Shown here: positions 1 to 9,428 of the stretch, in pieces
How the letters are laid out: each line of letters opens with the position of its first letter
How positions within the stretch are numbered: position 1 is the first letter of the stretch
Assembly (NCBI RefSeq): GCF_021389955.1
Contig: NZ_CP089980.1
Span: forward strand, 3,777,001-3,841,000
Direction: 5' to 3'
Origin: Fulvivirga maritima
Lineage (GTDB): Bacteria; Bacteroidota; Bacteroidia; Cytophagales; Cyclobacteriaceae
Length of the DNA stretch: 64,000 bases
The notes under the pieces: model-generated
Seen by the model: the letters and a program-made list of their open reading frames with translations, nothing else
Told to the model about the DNA's origin: nothing
Database searches by the model: none
Position numbers and translations under genes: made by a program

Positions 1-999
1 GGGGAGTCCCACTTGTTCATTGATATAAGAAAAGGGCATGCCCAGTTCTACATAGGTTATTCCATTATTATGACCTAGCCACAGGTTATTTTGTAAGTCT
101 TCATAGAGGCAGAGTACTGTCCTATTATTGAGTCCCTGTCCCTTATTCAGGTGTAGTATTAATTCACCCTGAGGAGAAAGGATAAACAGGCCCTTGTTTT
201 GTGTTCCTATAGCAAAATTTCCATTTCGTAATCGCTGAGCGCATTTTATAGAGGCCTCCTTAAATATAGGAAGGCTGCCTTCCCACGGAGTTATAGTGTT
301 ATTGTTAGTAGTAAAAATACCATCGTTTTCAGTGGCTATCCAGAGGTTATCACCCGTGAGGGAGAGTACACTGGTAATTTTTATGTCTTTGAGTTTATTG
401 CCGAAGGGAAGTGGTGTGATCTGATGGTTATGTAGTGAAGAAAGCCCTATTTCTAATTGGTTGACATATAGCTGATGATTAACGAAGAAAATATTTTCGG
501 GTGGATATTCAGGTTCAATAATGTCAATTTTTCCATCCTCAGTATAAATAAAGATATGCTTGAAAGTGCCAAAAATTACTCTTTCATTATCAATAAACAC
601 TTTCCAGGTCTCATCAAAGTCTCTATATTCTTTTGGTAGACTGTCTGCTAATGATGTATAGGAAAGTTGGCCTGTTTTTGCGGGACATAAATAGCCAAAA
701 TCGCCCTGGCTGGCTACATAAATTTTGCCTTCATCATTTATAGCTATGTGCCTGGCCTTAGTCCCCTGTTTGTTTCCATAAATGGTCCACTTGGTGCCGT
801 CGTATTCAAGTATGCCGAAATTATTGGCGATATAGATCAATCCATATTTGTTTTGGGTAATAGACCAGTTTTGTATTCCGCCATGATATTCGTTAGTGGC
901 ATAATAACGAATGAAAGGAAGACCCAGGTTGTAGTTTTGAGAAATACATATTTTACTGGTTAAGACAACAAAAAGGAGAAAAAAGGCAATTTTTTTCAT
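1..999 (-). CDS. two-component-type propeller sensor protein, N-terminal part (cut by window edge)
   Basis: This frame runs open from an ATG at 999 to the window edge, giving 333 residues of a longer protein. It starts with a signal peptide (MKKIAFFLLFVVLTSKICISQ). It then has repeats of about 45 residues such as GLIYIANNFGILEYDGTKW, DNLWIATENDGIFTT and NNLWLGHNNGITYVE, which match the periplasmic sensor propeller ('Reg_prop') of Bacteroidota. Such propellers normally sit in front of a transmembrane segment and either a hybrid histidine kinase or a LuxR-type output domain; that part lies outside the window. The gene is divergent from the susC operon, so it may sense a glycan for that locus, which is inference. 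The family call is firm; the output domain is unknown. Confidence 0.85.
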   Translation of the reverse strand, partial: MKKIAFFLLFVVLTSKICISQNYNLGLPFIRYYATNEYHGGIQNWSITQNKYGLIYIANNFGILEYDGTKWTIYGNKQGTKARHIAINDEGKIYVASQGDFGYLCPAKTGQLSYTSLADSLPKEYRDFDETWKVFIDNERVIFGTFKHIFIYTEDGKIDIIEPEYPPENIFFVNHQLYVNQLEIGLSSLHNHQITPLPFGNKLKDIKITSVLSLTGDNLWIATENDGIFTTNNNTITPWEGSLPIFKEASIKCAQRLRNGNFAIGTQNKGLFILSPQGELILHLNKGQGLNNRTVLCLYEDLQNNLWLGHNNGITYVELGMPFSYINEQVGLP

Positions 1000-1226
1000 A
1001 ATTACATATCGCAATAATCTATTTAAGGTAGTAATATACTTGATGTATTTTGTAGTATTAAATGAGAAGATGTATAAATTCCATAAAATGTGTTTAAAGA
1101 GGAATTAGGTGTATTTTTATTCTTTATGATGAATTTTTTTTCATTGGTTTTGGATGGTTGATGTATTTATGATGTAGTATTTTTTTTGTGATATCAGGTT
1201 AAATCTAGTTGTTTGCAGCATGAATC

Positions 1227-1238
1227 GCAAACGATTGC
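1227..1238. promoter_or_regulatory. LacI/PurR-type operator-like palindrome upstream of susC
   Basis: The sequence GCAAACGATTGC is a near-perfect inverted repeat (GCAAnC|GnTTGC) with the central CG and GCAA/TTGC arms typical of LacI/GalR-family operators. It lies about 26 bases before the likely susC start. The remaining intergenic sequence (1000-1263) is AT-rich, and I see no clear TAnnTTTG promoter element in it. No LacI-family regulator gene is visible in the window, so binding is inferred from the motif only. Confidence 0.45.
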
Positions 1239-1263
1239 AAAAATCATTTCTCTAAATAACCTT

Positions 1264-4200
1264 ATGAATATGAAAAAAATCCTACTATTTAGTTTTCTCA
1301 TGCTTCTTGGCTGGGCCGGGTATAGCCAGACTCAGGTCTCAGGTACCGTCTCCGATGAAAATGGGGAGCCATTGCCAGGGGTAAGTATTTTGGTGAAGGG
1401 TACGACACAAGGTACTGTTACCGGAATGGATGGTGGCTATGTTATCAATATATCTAATGATAACGCAGTCTTAGTTTTTAGTTTCATTGGCTATGTTACC
1501 CGTGAGGTACCTCTCAATAGCCGAAATAAAATAGATGTAGAACTTTCAGAAGACATCACTTCATTGGAGGAGGTAGTGGTAATTGGTTATGGTACTCAGA
1601 AGAGGAGTTCTATTACCGGCTCCATTGCTTCAATCGATTCAGATGAAATTACGCAAGCGCCTGTTAGCCGTATAGAGCAATCTCTACAAGGTAAGGTAGC
1701 TGGTGTGCAGGTAACTAGTCAATCCGGTCAGCCAGGAGATAAGCCTACTATAAGAATTAGGGGAGCAGGTACTAACGGTAGTGCTGAGCCTATTTATATT
1801 GTGGATGGCTTTCAGGTGTCAGGAATTGATTATCTAAACCCTGGTGATATCGCTAAAATGGATATTTTAAAAGATGCCGCTTCTGCTGCTATCTATGGAG
1901 CCAGAGGTGCTAATGGTGTTGTGCTTATCACTACTAAATCAGGAAATGGTAAGCCTCTCATCCAATACAGTGGCTATTATGGTGTACAGAACGCCTGGAA
2001 AAAGCTAGATGTACTTAATGCACAAGAATATGCGGTAATGATGAACGAGGGAGCTGCCAATGCCGGACTTTCTCCTGTTTTTGCTAATACTGATCTTGGT
2101 GCTGGTACTGACTGGCAAGAAGAGGTGTATAATAAAAACGCCCCTATCACTAATCATCAGATTACTTTATCAGGATCTAATGATGTTTCTAAATATACCA
2201 CAGCGCTTTCTTATTATTCTCAAGAAGGTATTGTAGGAGGGGAGAAATCTAAGTTTGATCGTTATTCTGCCAGAATTAATTCAGATCATAAAGTGGGAGA
2301 TCACTTTACTTTCGGAGAAAATATATCTTACTCTTATATAACCAGAAATGCCATCTCTGCCAACCAGGAGTTTGGAGGAATAATGGGTAATGCCATTAAC
2401 CTTGATCCTGTAACTCCGGTTTACGAAGATAACCCTGACGCTGAATACTTCAATAATGATGCTGTTATGAATGGCGACCGCTACTATGCCATTTCAAATT
2501 ACATTGCTCAGGAAGTAGTAAACCCGCTGGCCAGGCTGGCAGTAACTCATGGAGATACCAGAGTAGATAAGTTTGTAGGTAATGTATATGGCGAATATGA
2601 AATCATTCCTAACCTGAAATTTAGAAGTAGTTTTGGTCTGGATCTCGGTTATGTGGTTACTGAAGGATATTCACCAGCATCTTACTTAAATTCAGCTACT
2701 ATTGTTCAAAATGCCTCTGTGAATAAAGAAATGCAGAGAACTTTTAACTGGCAGAATGAAAATACGCTTCAATACCAGAAGGACATAGAAGATCATTCTT
2801 TCACCTTCTTAATTGGTAACACCGTGAGAGAAGAAAAATACGAGCAGTTTGGTGGAGGTAAGCAAGGTCTTGTAGTTACTGATCCTGATCGCGTAAACCT
2901 GGCTTTTGCTACTGATCCGGAATCGGCTACCATAGGAGGTTATGAAGTGGAGAATGCCTTGGTATCTTTCTTTGGAAGGGTGATTTATAACTATCAGGAA
3001 AAATATTTGGTAACGGCCATTGTACGTAGAGATGGAAGTACCCGTTTTGGACCGGATAACCGTTATGGTACCTTCCCTTCAGTATCATTAGGTTGGGTAG
3101 CCAGTAGAGAAGAATTCTTCCCAGATCAGGAGATACTTACCTTTGCTAAGCTTAGAGCTTCTTGGGGACAAAATGGTAGTGATGCCATAGGTGATTACCG
3201 ATACGTTTCTTCTATTGCTACAGGAAGGGGATATACTTTTTATGATCCTTCAACCGGAGAAGCTTATGTAGACGGTGCGTCTCCAAGCTTTATAGCCAAC
3301 CCGGGCTTAAAGTGGGAAGCCTCAGAGCAGACTGATATTGGTTTAGATTTAGGCTTTTTTAATGAGAAGCTTTCTTTAAACTTTGATTATTACCGTAAGG
3401 AAACCAAAGACTTACTATTAGTGCCACCTGTACCGGGGATTGCCGGTAATGCGGCCGGAGCTTCTAACGTAGGAGGTGTGCTTAATGAAGGTATAGAGTT
3501 AGCCTTAAGTTATAATGGAAGTGTAGGTGATTTTTCTTACTCTATAGGTGGTAATTTAGCCACATTAAATAATGAAGTACTTACAGTAGATGGAAGCAAT
3601 GGAATACTTACCGGAGCATCTATTAGTACTTATGGAACAGTTTCCAGAATGGAAGCAGGCTATCCTATTGGCTATTTCTATGGATATAAAACCAATGGCC
3701 TTTTCCAAAATCAGGGAGAGGTAGATAGCTATACAAATACTGATGGAGAGCTGTTACAACCTAATGCGGTAGCAGGAGATGTTCGCTTTGTAGATTATAA
3801 TAATGATGGCGTAATTGACGATCAGGACAGAACTATGATTGGTAGCCCGCATCCTGATATAACTTATGGTTTTAATGGTTCAGCAAACTATAAAAACTTT
3901 TCATTAAGCTTCCTTTTCAATGGAGTTCATGGCAACGAAATTTTCAATGGAATAAGACGTCATGACTTACCACAATCTAATATGCCGGCCTATTTTATGG
4001 ATAGATGGACTGGCGAAGGTACTTCTAATGAGATTCCACGCTTTACCCTTAATGATACTAACGAAAACTACAGTAGAATAAGTGATTTGTACGTAGAGAG
4101 TGGTTCATTCCTCCGTTTGAGAAACGTCACTTTTGGCTACACACTGCCAGAAAATGTAAGAGGACCTTTTAAATCAGTAAGAATTTATGGTGCGGTAGAT

Positions 4201-4356
4201 AACTTATTTACCATTACTAATTACAGAGGTCTGGATCCTGAAGTGGGCTCAAGATTAAATAACAATGGTTCTTCTAACGTGCTGGATACCGGTATAGACC
4301 GTGGTATTTACCCTCAGCCCAGGACATTCAGAGTAGGAGTAGACTTATCACTTTAA
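1264..4356 (+). CDS. SusC/RagA-family TonB-linked outer membrane glycan transporter
   Basis: The 1030-residue protein imports oligosaccharides across the outer membrane with TonB energy. It has a signal peptide (MKKILLFSFLMLLGWAGYSQ), a carboxypeptidase-regulatory-like domain (about residues 22-105), the linker EEVVVIGYGTQKR that marks SusC proteins, a plug containing IRGAGTNGSAEPIYIVDG, and a long beta-barrel ending in aromatic/hydrophobic residues (FRVGVDLSL). The frame can be extended to a TTG at 1213, but that start would cover the operator-like palindrome and put 17 residues before the signal peptide. I therefore prefer ATG 1264 or 1270. susD follows directly. The GH16 gene downstream suggests a beta-1,3-glucan substrate. 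Confidence 0.95.
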   Translation: MNMKKILLFSFLMLLGWAGYSQTQVSGTVSDENGEPLPGVSILVKGTTQGTVTGMDGGYVINISNDNAVLVFSFIGYVTREVPLNSRNKIDVELSEDITSLEEVVVIGYGTQKRSSITGSIASIDSDEITQAPVSRIEQSLQGKVAGVQVTSQSGQPGDKPTIRIRGAGTNGSAEPIYIVDGFQVSGIDYLNPGDIAKMDILKDAASAAIYGARGANGVVLITTKSGNGKPLIQYSGYYGVQNAWKKLDVLNAQEYAVMMNEGAANAGLSPVFANTDLGAGTDWQEEVYNKNAPITNHQITLSGSNDVSKYTTALSYYSQEGIVGGEKSKFDRYSARINSDHKVGDHFTFGENISYSYITRNAISANQEFGGIMGNAINLDPVTPVYEDNPDAEYFNNDAVMNGDRYYAISNYIAQEVVNPLARLAVTHGDTRVDKFVGNVYGEYEIIPNLKFRSSFGLDLGYVVTEGYSPASYLNSATIVQNASVNKEMQRTFNWQNENTLQYQKDIEDHSFTFLIGNTVREEKYEQFGGGKQGLVVTDPDRVNLAFATDPESATIGGYEVENALVSFFGRVIYNYQEKYLVTAIVRRDGSTRFGPDNRYGTFPSVSLGWVASREEFFPDQEILTFAKLRASWGQNGSDAIGDYRYVSSIATGRGYTFYDPSTGEAYVDGASPSFIANPGLKWEASEQTDIGLDLGFFNEKLSLNFDYYRKETKDLLLVPPVPGIAGNAAGASNVGGVLNEGIELALSYNGSVGDFSYSIGGNLATLNNEVLTVDGSNGILTGASISTYGTVSRMEAGYPIGYFYGYKTNGLFQNQGEVDSYTNTDGELLQPNAVAGDVRFVDYNNDGVIDDQDRTMIGSPHPDITYGFNGSANYKNFSLSFLFNGVHGNEIFNGIRRHDLPQSNMPAYFMDRWTGEGTSNEIPRFTLNDTNENYSRISDLYVESGSFLRLRNVTFGYTLPENVRGPFKSVRIYGAVDNLFTITNYRGLDPEVGSRLNNNGSSNVLDTGIDRGIYPQPRTFRVGVDLSL

Positions 4357-4374
4357 AAAATGACAGATTATATC

Positions 4375-5943
4375 ATGAAAAAATATATAAATAAATATTG
4401 GTTGCTGGCATTTCTTCTGGTGACCTTAATCAGCTGCGAGGGCCTTTTAGATGATAAAGAGCCACTCGACAGCAGAAATGAAGAAGTATTTTATCAAACA
4501 GAAGGCGATGCTTTAGAAGCGCTGATTTCTGTTTACGATGTGCTTCAGTTAAATACAGTAATAGGTTATCACCCCTATCAAATGCTGCTGGATATTGCTT
4601 CTGATGATGCCTATGCCGGAGGAGCCAGCAGAAGTGATGCTCCTAATATTGTAGAGATAGATGAATTTGATATTTCTACCACTAACGGAGAAATATATGG
4701 TATGTACAAAAAGTATTATACTGGTATTTATAGAGCAAACAAGCTTTTAGCTGAAATTGATGGTATAGAGGATGGAGATCCTGCTAACCTGGCTAAGATG
4801 AAAGCTGAGGCTAAGTTTTTACGAGCATACTTTTACTTTGACTTGGTAAGGTTTTTTGAAAATGTGCCATTGGTATTACAACCTCTTAGCCCATCTGAGT
4901 ACAACCAGCCACAGGCTGATCCTGCTGATATTTATAATCAGATAGCTACAGACTTAGTAGAAGCCATACCGGATCTACCATCAGAGATACAAACAGATGG
5001 AAGGATTAGTGCCTGGGCAGCAAAATCATTATTGCCTAGAGTGTATTTGTTTTATCACGGTTTTTACGGAGGTGATCTTAATGCTGCTGGCGAAACTTAT
5101 AATGGTGCATCAGCCATGAATATGATTGATGACGTAATAGATAACAGTGGTCATGACTTAGTATCTAACTATGCGAGTTTATTTACGCTCGCTGGCGAAT
5201 TAAGTATAGAATCTGTATTTGAGATTCAATATTCTAACCTGGTAATCAGCTGTGATTTCAGTTATATACAAGGATGTGAAGGTAATATAGGGGTACAAAT
5301 GCAAGGCCCCAGGGTGCAAGATCCTGCAAGTGAAAACTATGTTGCCGGCTGGAGTTTCTGTACAGTTACTCAAGATTTATATGATGCATATGAAACCGGA
5401 GACCCAAGAAGAGATGCTACCATTCTTAGCATGAATGAGTTTAATGGAGATTTAACCATCGGTTATCAGCACACTGGTATGTTTACTCAGAAATATACTA
5501 CTAAGAAGGAGTTTCAGGCTGATCAGGGAGACCCTGTGCTGAACTGGGGTAATAACTACCATGCTATCCGATTTGCAGATGTTCTGCTAATGGGAGCAGA
5601 GTTGCATGCTACTAATGGTGGTGGAAGGGCTCAAGAGTATTTAGACAGGGTGAGAGACAGAGTGGGTATGCCAAGTGTTACGGCTAATCTTCCTAATATT
5701 TATCATGAAAGAAGAGTAGAGCTGGCGCTGGAAGGTCATAGATATTGGGATGTGCTTAGACGCGGACCTGCTGTGGCAGCTAGTGAGCTAACCTTAACTA
5801 ATCAGTCAGGTCCAGGCTTTCAAAATAGTGATCCTGAAGATTATGAGATACAGTTTAATGCCCAAACCCAAGGTTTCTTTCCTATTCCTCAGGAAGAAAG
5901 AGACTTGCTGGGAGGAAGCTTGAGTCAAAATGAAGGATATTAA
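4375..5943 (+). CDS. SusD/RagB-family outer membrane glycan-binding lipoprotein
   Basis: The 522-residue lipoprotein forms the lid of the SusC transporter and captures glycan at the cell surface. The start at 4375 gives a lipoprotein signal peptide with the lipobox LISC (residues 17-20); an in-frame ATG at 4360 would add five residues. Typical SusD features include the early AKFLRAYFYFDLVRFFENVPLV helix region, a C-terminal HERRVELALEGHRYWDVLR segment and an ending FFPIPQEERDL. It follows susC by 18 bases and is clearly co-transcribed. The ligand cannot be read from the sequence. Confidence 0.95.
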   Translation: MKKYINKYWLLAFLLVTLISCEGLLDDKEPLDSRNEEVFYQTEGDALEALISVYDVLQLNTVIGYHPYQMLLDIASDDAYAGGASRSDAPNIVEIDEFDISTTNGEIYGMYKKYYTGIYRANKLLAEIDGIEDGDPANLAKMKAEAKFLRAYFYFDLVRFFENVPLVLQPLSPSEYNQPQADPADIYNQIATDLVEAIPDLPSEIQTDGRISAWAAKSLLPRVYLFYHGFYGGDLNAAGETYNGASAMNMIDDVIDNSGHDLVSNYASLFTLAGELSIESVFEIQYSNLVISCDFSYIQGCEGNIGVQMQGPRVQDPASENYVAGWSFCTVTQDLYDAYETGDPRRDATILSMNEFNGDLTIGYQHTGMFTQKYTTKKEFQADQGDPVLNWGNNYHAIRFADVLLMGAELHATNGGGRAQEYLDRVRDRVGMPSVTANLPNIYHERRVELALEGHRYWDVLRRGPAVAASELTLTNQSGPGFQNSDPEDYEIQFNAQTQGFFPIPQEERDLLGGSLSQNEGY

Positions 5944-5953
5944 TAGATAAGAG

Positions 5954-7606
5954 ATGAAAAATTATATATACATATTTTTAAGTTTTGCATGGCTTGCGGT
6001 GGTCTCTTGTGATCCGCAGGAAGATGATGATTTCGGTCTGGGTACAGCTCCTACTACTGCTGATGTCCAGTTTTCTGTGGCACCTTCGGCTGAAAATGAG
6101 AATATTTTAGTGTTTACTAACCAATCACCAGGCTTTAAGGCCATTTGGGATTTTGGCAATGGCACCGGATCAGAAGGAGATGTAGTGCGGGGTACCTATC
6201 CTGTAGAAGGAACATATACCGTTACGTTAACCATATATACCTCAGGAGGTAGTGCTTCAAATACGCAGACTGTAGAGATAGCGGCCACAGATCCATCATT
6301 GCTAGATATTCCTATTTATAACATGCTTACCGGCGGCCCGGATAACTTAGAAGGTAAAACCTGGGTGGTAGATGCTAATAATGCAGGTCATTTCGGTGTA
6401 GGACCAGTAGATGGAGATAGCCCAAGTTATTACGCCGCTCCAGCTAATGATAAGGCAGGCTCTGGACTTTATAATGATGAATTTACTTTTACGCTAGACG
6501 GTTTTGGTTATGTTCAAGATACCAAAGGCGATGTTTTTATAAATACCCAGCAGGCCGGTAATTTCCCTGGAGCTTACGAAAATGCTGGTGATTTTACGGC
6601 ACCTTATGATGCTAATGAAGGGCTTACCTGGACTATTTCTGAAGGAGCAGATGGTATTCAAACAATGAGAATAAGTAATAATGGATTTATTGGGTACTAT
6701 ACCGGCGTGTCTACCTACCAGATCCTTAGCCTGGAAGAAGAAAGAATGGTGCTTAAGTTTGAAGATGCAGCTGATCCCTCACTTGCTTGGTTTGAAACAC
6801 TTATTCCATTAGATGTGGCCAATGCTACTCCTCCGGCTCCGGCTTTTTCTTATACTATTAACGGTTTGCAAATCAGCTTTACCAATAATACGGAAGAAGC
6901 CGATAGTTATACCTGGGATTTTGGAGACAATAATACTTCCACTGAAGAGAGCCCTGTTCATACTTACGCTTCAGAAGGTATGTATACAATAACTTTATCT
7001 GCCACTAATGCTAATGGTACTTCTACTACAGAAAGAACTATAATTTTGGCTACCACTAATACAGTTACTTTAAATCAGCTAGCAGGAGATGATTCTAAAA
7101 CCTGGAAGCTGCTTCCTGCAGCCGGTTCTTTTGGAGTAGGTCCATCAAAGGGAAGTACAGAGTGGTTTGGTAGTGCTGATATTTCTGGCGACAGACCTTG
7201 TTTATTTAATGATGAATTCATTTTCAGAACAGATAATAAGTATGTTTATAATGCTAGAGGCGATGTTTTCGCAGAAGAATACATGGGCGTAGGTGATGGG
7301 TGTATTGATGAATCAACTTTAGTAGGTACTAATGCTGAGCCTTGGATGTCTGGTACTCATGATTTTGTTTTAAATAATTCTGGAGGACCTTCAGTTATTA
7401 CTTTGCAGGGCGTAGGGGCTTTTATTGCTCTACCAAAAGCCTATAATGGAGGTGAATACGCAGGCGCTCCGCCTACAGAAAGTTCAGTAAGTTATGAGGT
7501 GATGTTCTATGTAAATGATGGTGAAAATGAGTTGCTCGGGATTACAATTGATATATCAGGTGTAGGAGGCTCTTTCTGGAGTTTTATTTTAAAAGCTGAA
7601 AATTAA
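5954..7606 (+). CDS. PKD-domain surface lipoprotein with an internal duplication
   Basis: The 550-residue lipoprotein (lipobox VVSC, cysteine at residue 19) has two PKD domains, at about 35-105 (core IWDFGNGTGS) and about 295-365 (core YTWDFGDNNTSTEESP). Each is followed by a similar module of roughly 160-180 residues that begins KTWVVD or KTWKLL and contains FGVGP, YNDEF or FNDEF, and KGDVF or RGDVF. The gene is therefore built from a tandem duplication. By position, after susD and before the glucanase, it is probably a surface glycan-binding protein that helps capture polysaccharide. No catalytic motif is recognised. Function is inferred from context. Confidence 0.8.
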   Translation: MKNYIYIFLSFAWLAVVSCDPQEDDDFGLGTAPTTADVQFSVAPSAENENILVFTNQSPGFKAIWDFGNGTGSEGDVVRGTYPVEGTYTVTLTIYTSGGSASNTQTVEIAATDPSLLDIPIYNMLTGGPDNLEGKTWVVDANNAGHFGVGPVDGDSPSYYAAPANDKAGSGLYNDEFTFTLDGFGYVQDTKGDVFINTQQAGNFPGAYENAGDFTAPYDANEGLTWTISEGADGIQTMRISNNGFIGYYTGVSTYQILSLEEERMVLKFEDAADPSLAWFETLIPLDVANATPPAPAFSYTINGLQISFTNNTEEADSYTWDFGDNNTSTEESPVHTYASEGMYTITLSATNANGTSTTERTIILATTNTVTLNQLAGDDSKTWKLLPAAGSFGVGPSKGSTEWFGSADISGDRPCLFNDEFIFRTDNKYVYNARGDVFAEEYMGVGDGCIDESTLVGTNAEPWMSGTHDFVLNNSGGPSVITLQGVGAFIALPKAYNGGEYAGAPPTESSVSYEVMFYVNDGENELLGITIDISGVGGSFWSFILKAEN

Positions 7607-7615
7607 TAATAGAGA

Positions 7616-8761
7616 ATGAAGAAGAATTTTTTAATAACGTGCTTGTGCCTTCTGTTCGTAGGGGCATGTGGGGAGGATAATGATGACCCAGAAGCAATGG
7701 CTCCCTCCGGACTAGAGCTTAATTATACGCTTTCAGGAGATGATAATGTGACTTTTACGGCTACTGCTGAAAATGCTAATTACTTCACTTTTCAATTTGG
7801 TGATGCTGAAAATGAGCCTGTCACCAGAGCGAATAATGGCATTGTATCACACACGTATACTGCATCAGGTGAATATGTAGTTACGGCTAGAGCCCATGCT
7901 TCCAGTTCGGTATACTCAGAAACTAGTGTTACTGTAGAAATAACATTGCCTAGAGATGACGACGATGATGATGATAGCGATGATGACTTTCAAATACCTA
8001 CTACAGGTTATACCACGCCAGAGAGTTATGATGGAATGGTTTTAGTTTGGAGCGATGAATTTGATGGTGATGAACTCAATACAGCAGACTGGACTTATGA
8101 AATTGGCAACGGAGTTGATGGTTGGGGTAACCAAGAGCTGGAGTATTATCAGGAAGATAACACAACGGTACAAGACGGAATGCTTATAATAGAAGCCAGA
8201 GAAGAAGCTCAAGGAGGTTATAATTATACTTCTTCAAGAATTATAACCAAAGATAAGCAGAGCTTTAGATATGGTAGAGTAGATATTCGTGCGGCACTTC
8301 CTCAAGGTCAAGGTATATGGCCCGCCTTATGGATGCTAGGGAGTAATATAGATGATGTAAGCTGGCCTAGATGTGGTGAAATAGATATCATGGAAATGGT
8401 GGGTGGATCTGTGGAAAATAGAGATGCCACCGTTCATAGTACCTTACACTGGTATGCGCAGAGTCAGGATATCAAGGCAGATTATGGTGGTTCTACAACA
8501 CTCTCTTCCGGCATATTTGCTGATGAATTTCATGTGTTTTCTATGGTCTGGGATGCTCAGTCTATGGTTTTCTTTGTAGATGATCAGCAGTTTTTTGTTA
8601 TAGATATCCAGCCTGAAGATCTCAATGAGTTTCATGAAAACTTCTTTTTCATCTTCAATGTGGCAGTAGGTGGTTTATGGCCGGGTAGTCCTGACGCTAC
8701 AACCGTCTTTCCCCAGCGCATGGTAGTGGATTATGTAAGAGTATTTCAACCAGAAGATTAG
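7616..8761 (+). CDS. GH16-family endo-beta-glucanase (laminarinase-type) lipoprotein
   Basis: The 381-residue protein has a lipoprotein signal (lipobox VGAC, cysteine 18), a PKD-like domain (about 30-112), an Asp-rich linker (114-124) and a GH16 catalytic domain (about 143-379). The GH16 signature GEIDIMEMVG holds the nucleophile E255, the helper D257 and the acid/base E260; WPALWMLG (235-242) is another family landmark. The EIDIME spacing with the bulging Met is typical of laminarinases and lichenases. It would cut beta-1,3- or mixed-linked glucans at the cell surface, and the products would enter through SusC/SusD. It is the last gene of the operon, before a strong hairpin. Confidence 0.93.
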   Translation: MKKNFLITCLCLLFVGACGEDNDDPEAMAPSGLELNYTLSGDDNVTFTATAENANYFTFQFGDAENEPVTRANNGIVSHTYTASGEYVVTARAHASSSVYSETSVTVEITLPRDDDDDDDSDDDFQIPTTGYTTPESYDGMVLVWSDEFDGDELNTADWTYEIGNGVDGWGNQELEYYQEDNTTVQDGMLIIEAREEAQGGYNYTSSRIITKDKQSFRYGRVDIRAALPQGQGIWPALWMLGSNIDDVSWPRCGEIDIMEMVGGSVENRDATVHSTLHWYAQSQDIKADYGGSTTLSSGIFADEFHVFSMVWDAQSMVFFVDDQQFFVIDIQPEDLNEFHENFFFIFNVAVGGLWPGSPDATTVFPQRMVVDYVRVFQPED

Positions 8762-8788
8762 TTTAGGTTAATAATTAGTAATAATGCC

Positions 8789-8819
8789 AGAGGCCGTACA
8801 GAGATGTATGGCCTCTTTT
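8789..8819 (+). terminator. intrinsic terminator of the glucan utilisation operon
   Basis: A 12-bp stem (AGAGGCCGTACA / TGTATGGCCTCT, one G-T pair) with a GAGA loop is followed by TTTTC. It lies 28 bases after the GH16 stop codon. Confidence 0.8.
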
Positions 8820-8882
8820 CATTAATATGATCATGGATTAATGGTATTATTTTTTTTAACTTGTCCCGAAAATATAAAACCA

Positions 8883-9428
8883 ATGAAAAAACTAATTACA
8901 TTATGCCTGTTGGCCACTATAATCTGGTCTTGTAATCCTAAATCTGAGCAAAATGCAGAGACAGAGGCTGATTCTACTGCCACGGCTTCAGTAGAAGAAG
9001 CTGAAGAAACTGAGGAAGAAGTTCAACTTACAGGTAATTTCGGAGAAGAAATTTCTGATGAGGGAGCTATACAAGCGGATGAATTATATGCTAAAATGGA
9101 ATCAACGGATTCTGTGGCCGTGAAAGTAGAAGGTGAAATATTAGCTACTTGTAAAATGAAAGGTTGCTGGATGACTCTTGATATTCCTGAAAAGGAAGCA
9201 TTGCGCGTAACCTTTAAAGACTATGGCTTCTTTGTGCCCAAAAGTGGTGTGGAAGGTAAAAAGGCCATAATAGATGGATATGCGAAAAAAGTAACTACTG
9301 ATGTAGAAACTCAAAAGCACTATGCAAAAGATGCTGGTAAGTCTCAAGAAGAGATTGATGCCATTACAGAACCAAAAACAGAAATTGCTTTCGTAGCTAC
9401 TGGCGTAATCATTAAAGATTCCAAATAA
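8883..9428 (+). CDS. DUF4920 domain lipoprotein
   Basis: The 181-residue protein starts best at ATG 8883, which gives a lipoprotein signal (MKKLITLCLLATIIWSC). A low-complexity Glu/Thr/Ala stretch (about 20-50) precedes a compact domain with the conserved core VEGEILATCKMKGCWMTLD, as in DUF4920 proteins of Bacteroidota. The paired cysteines in CKMKGC suggest metal or redox chemistry, but no function is established. The frame extends upstream to 8841, which would bury the signal peptide. Its stop abuts the stop of the convergent minus-strand gene with no spacer. Confidence 0.75.
   Translation: MKKLITLCLLATIIWSCNPKSEQNAETEADSTATASVEEAEETEEEVQLTGNFGEEISDEGAIQADELYAKMESTDSVAVKVEGEILATCKMKGCWMTLDIPEKEALRVTFKDYGFFVPKSGVEGKKAIIDGYAKKVTTDVETQKHYAKDAGKSQEEIDAITEPKTEIAFVATGVIIKDSK

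Noticed and set aside
748-963. A 71-codon plus-strand frame near the left edge.
   Set aside because: It is antisense to the propeller sensor gene, whose signal peptide and repeats are clear.
1213-1263. Extension of susC to an upstream TTG.
   Set aside because: It would put 17 extra residues before a good signal peptide and overlap the operator-like palindrome.
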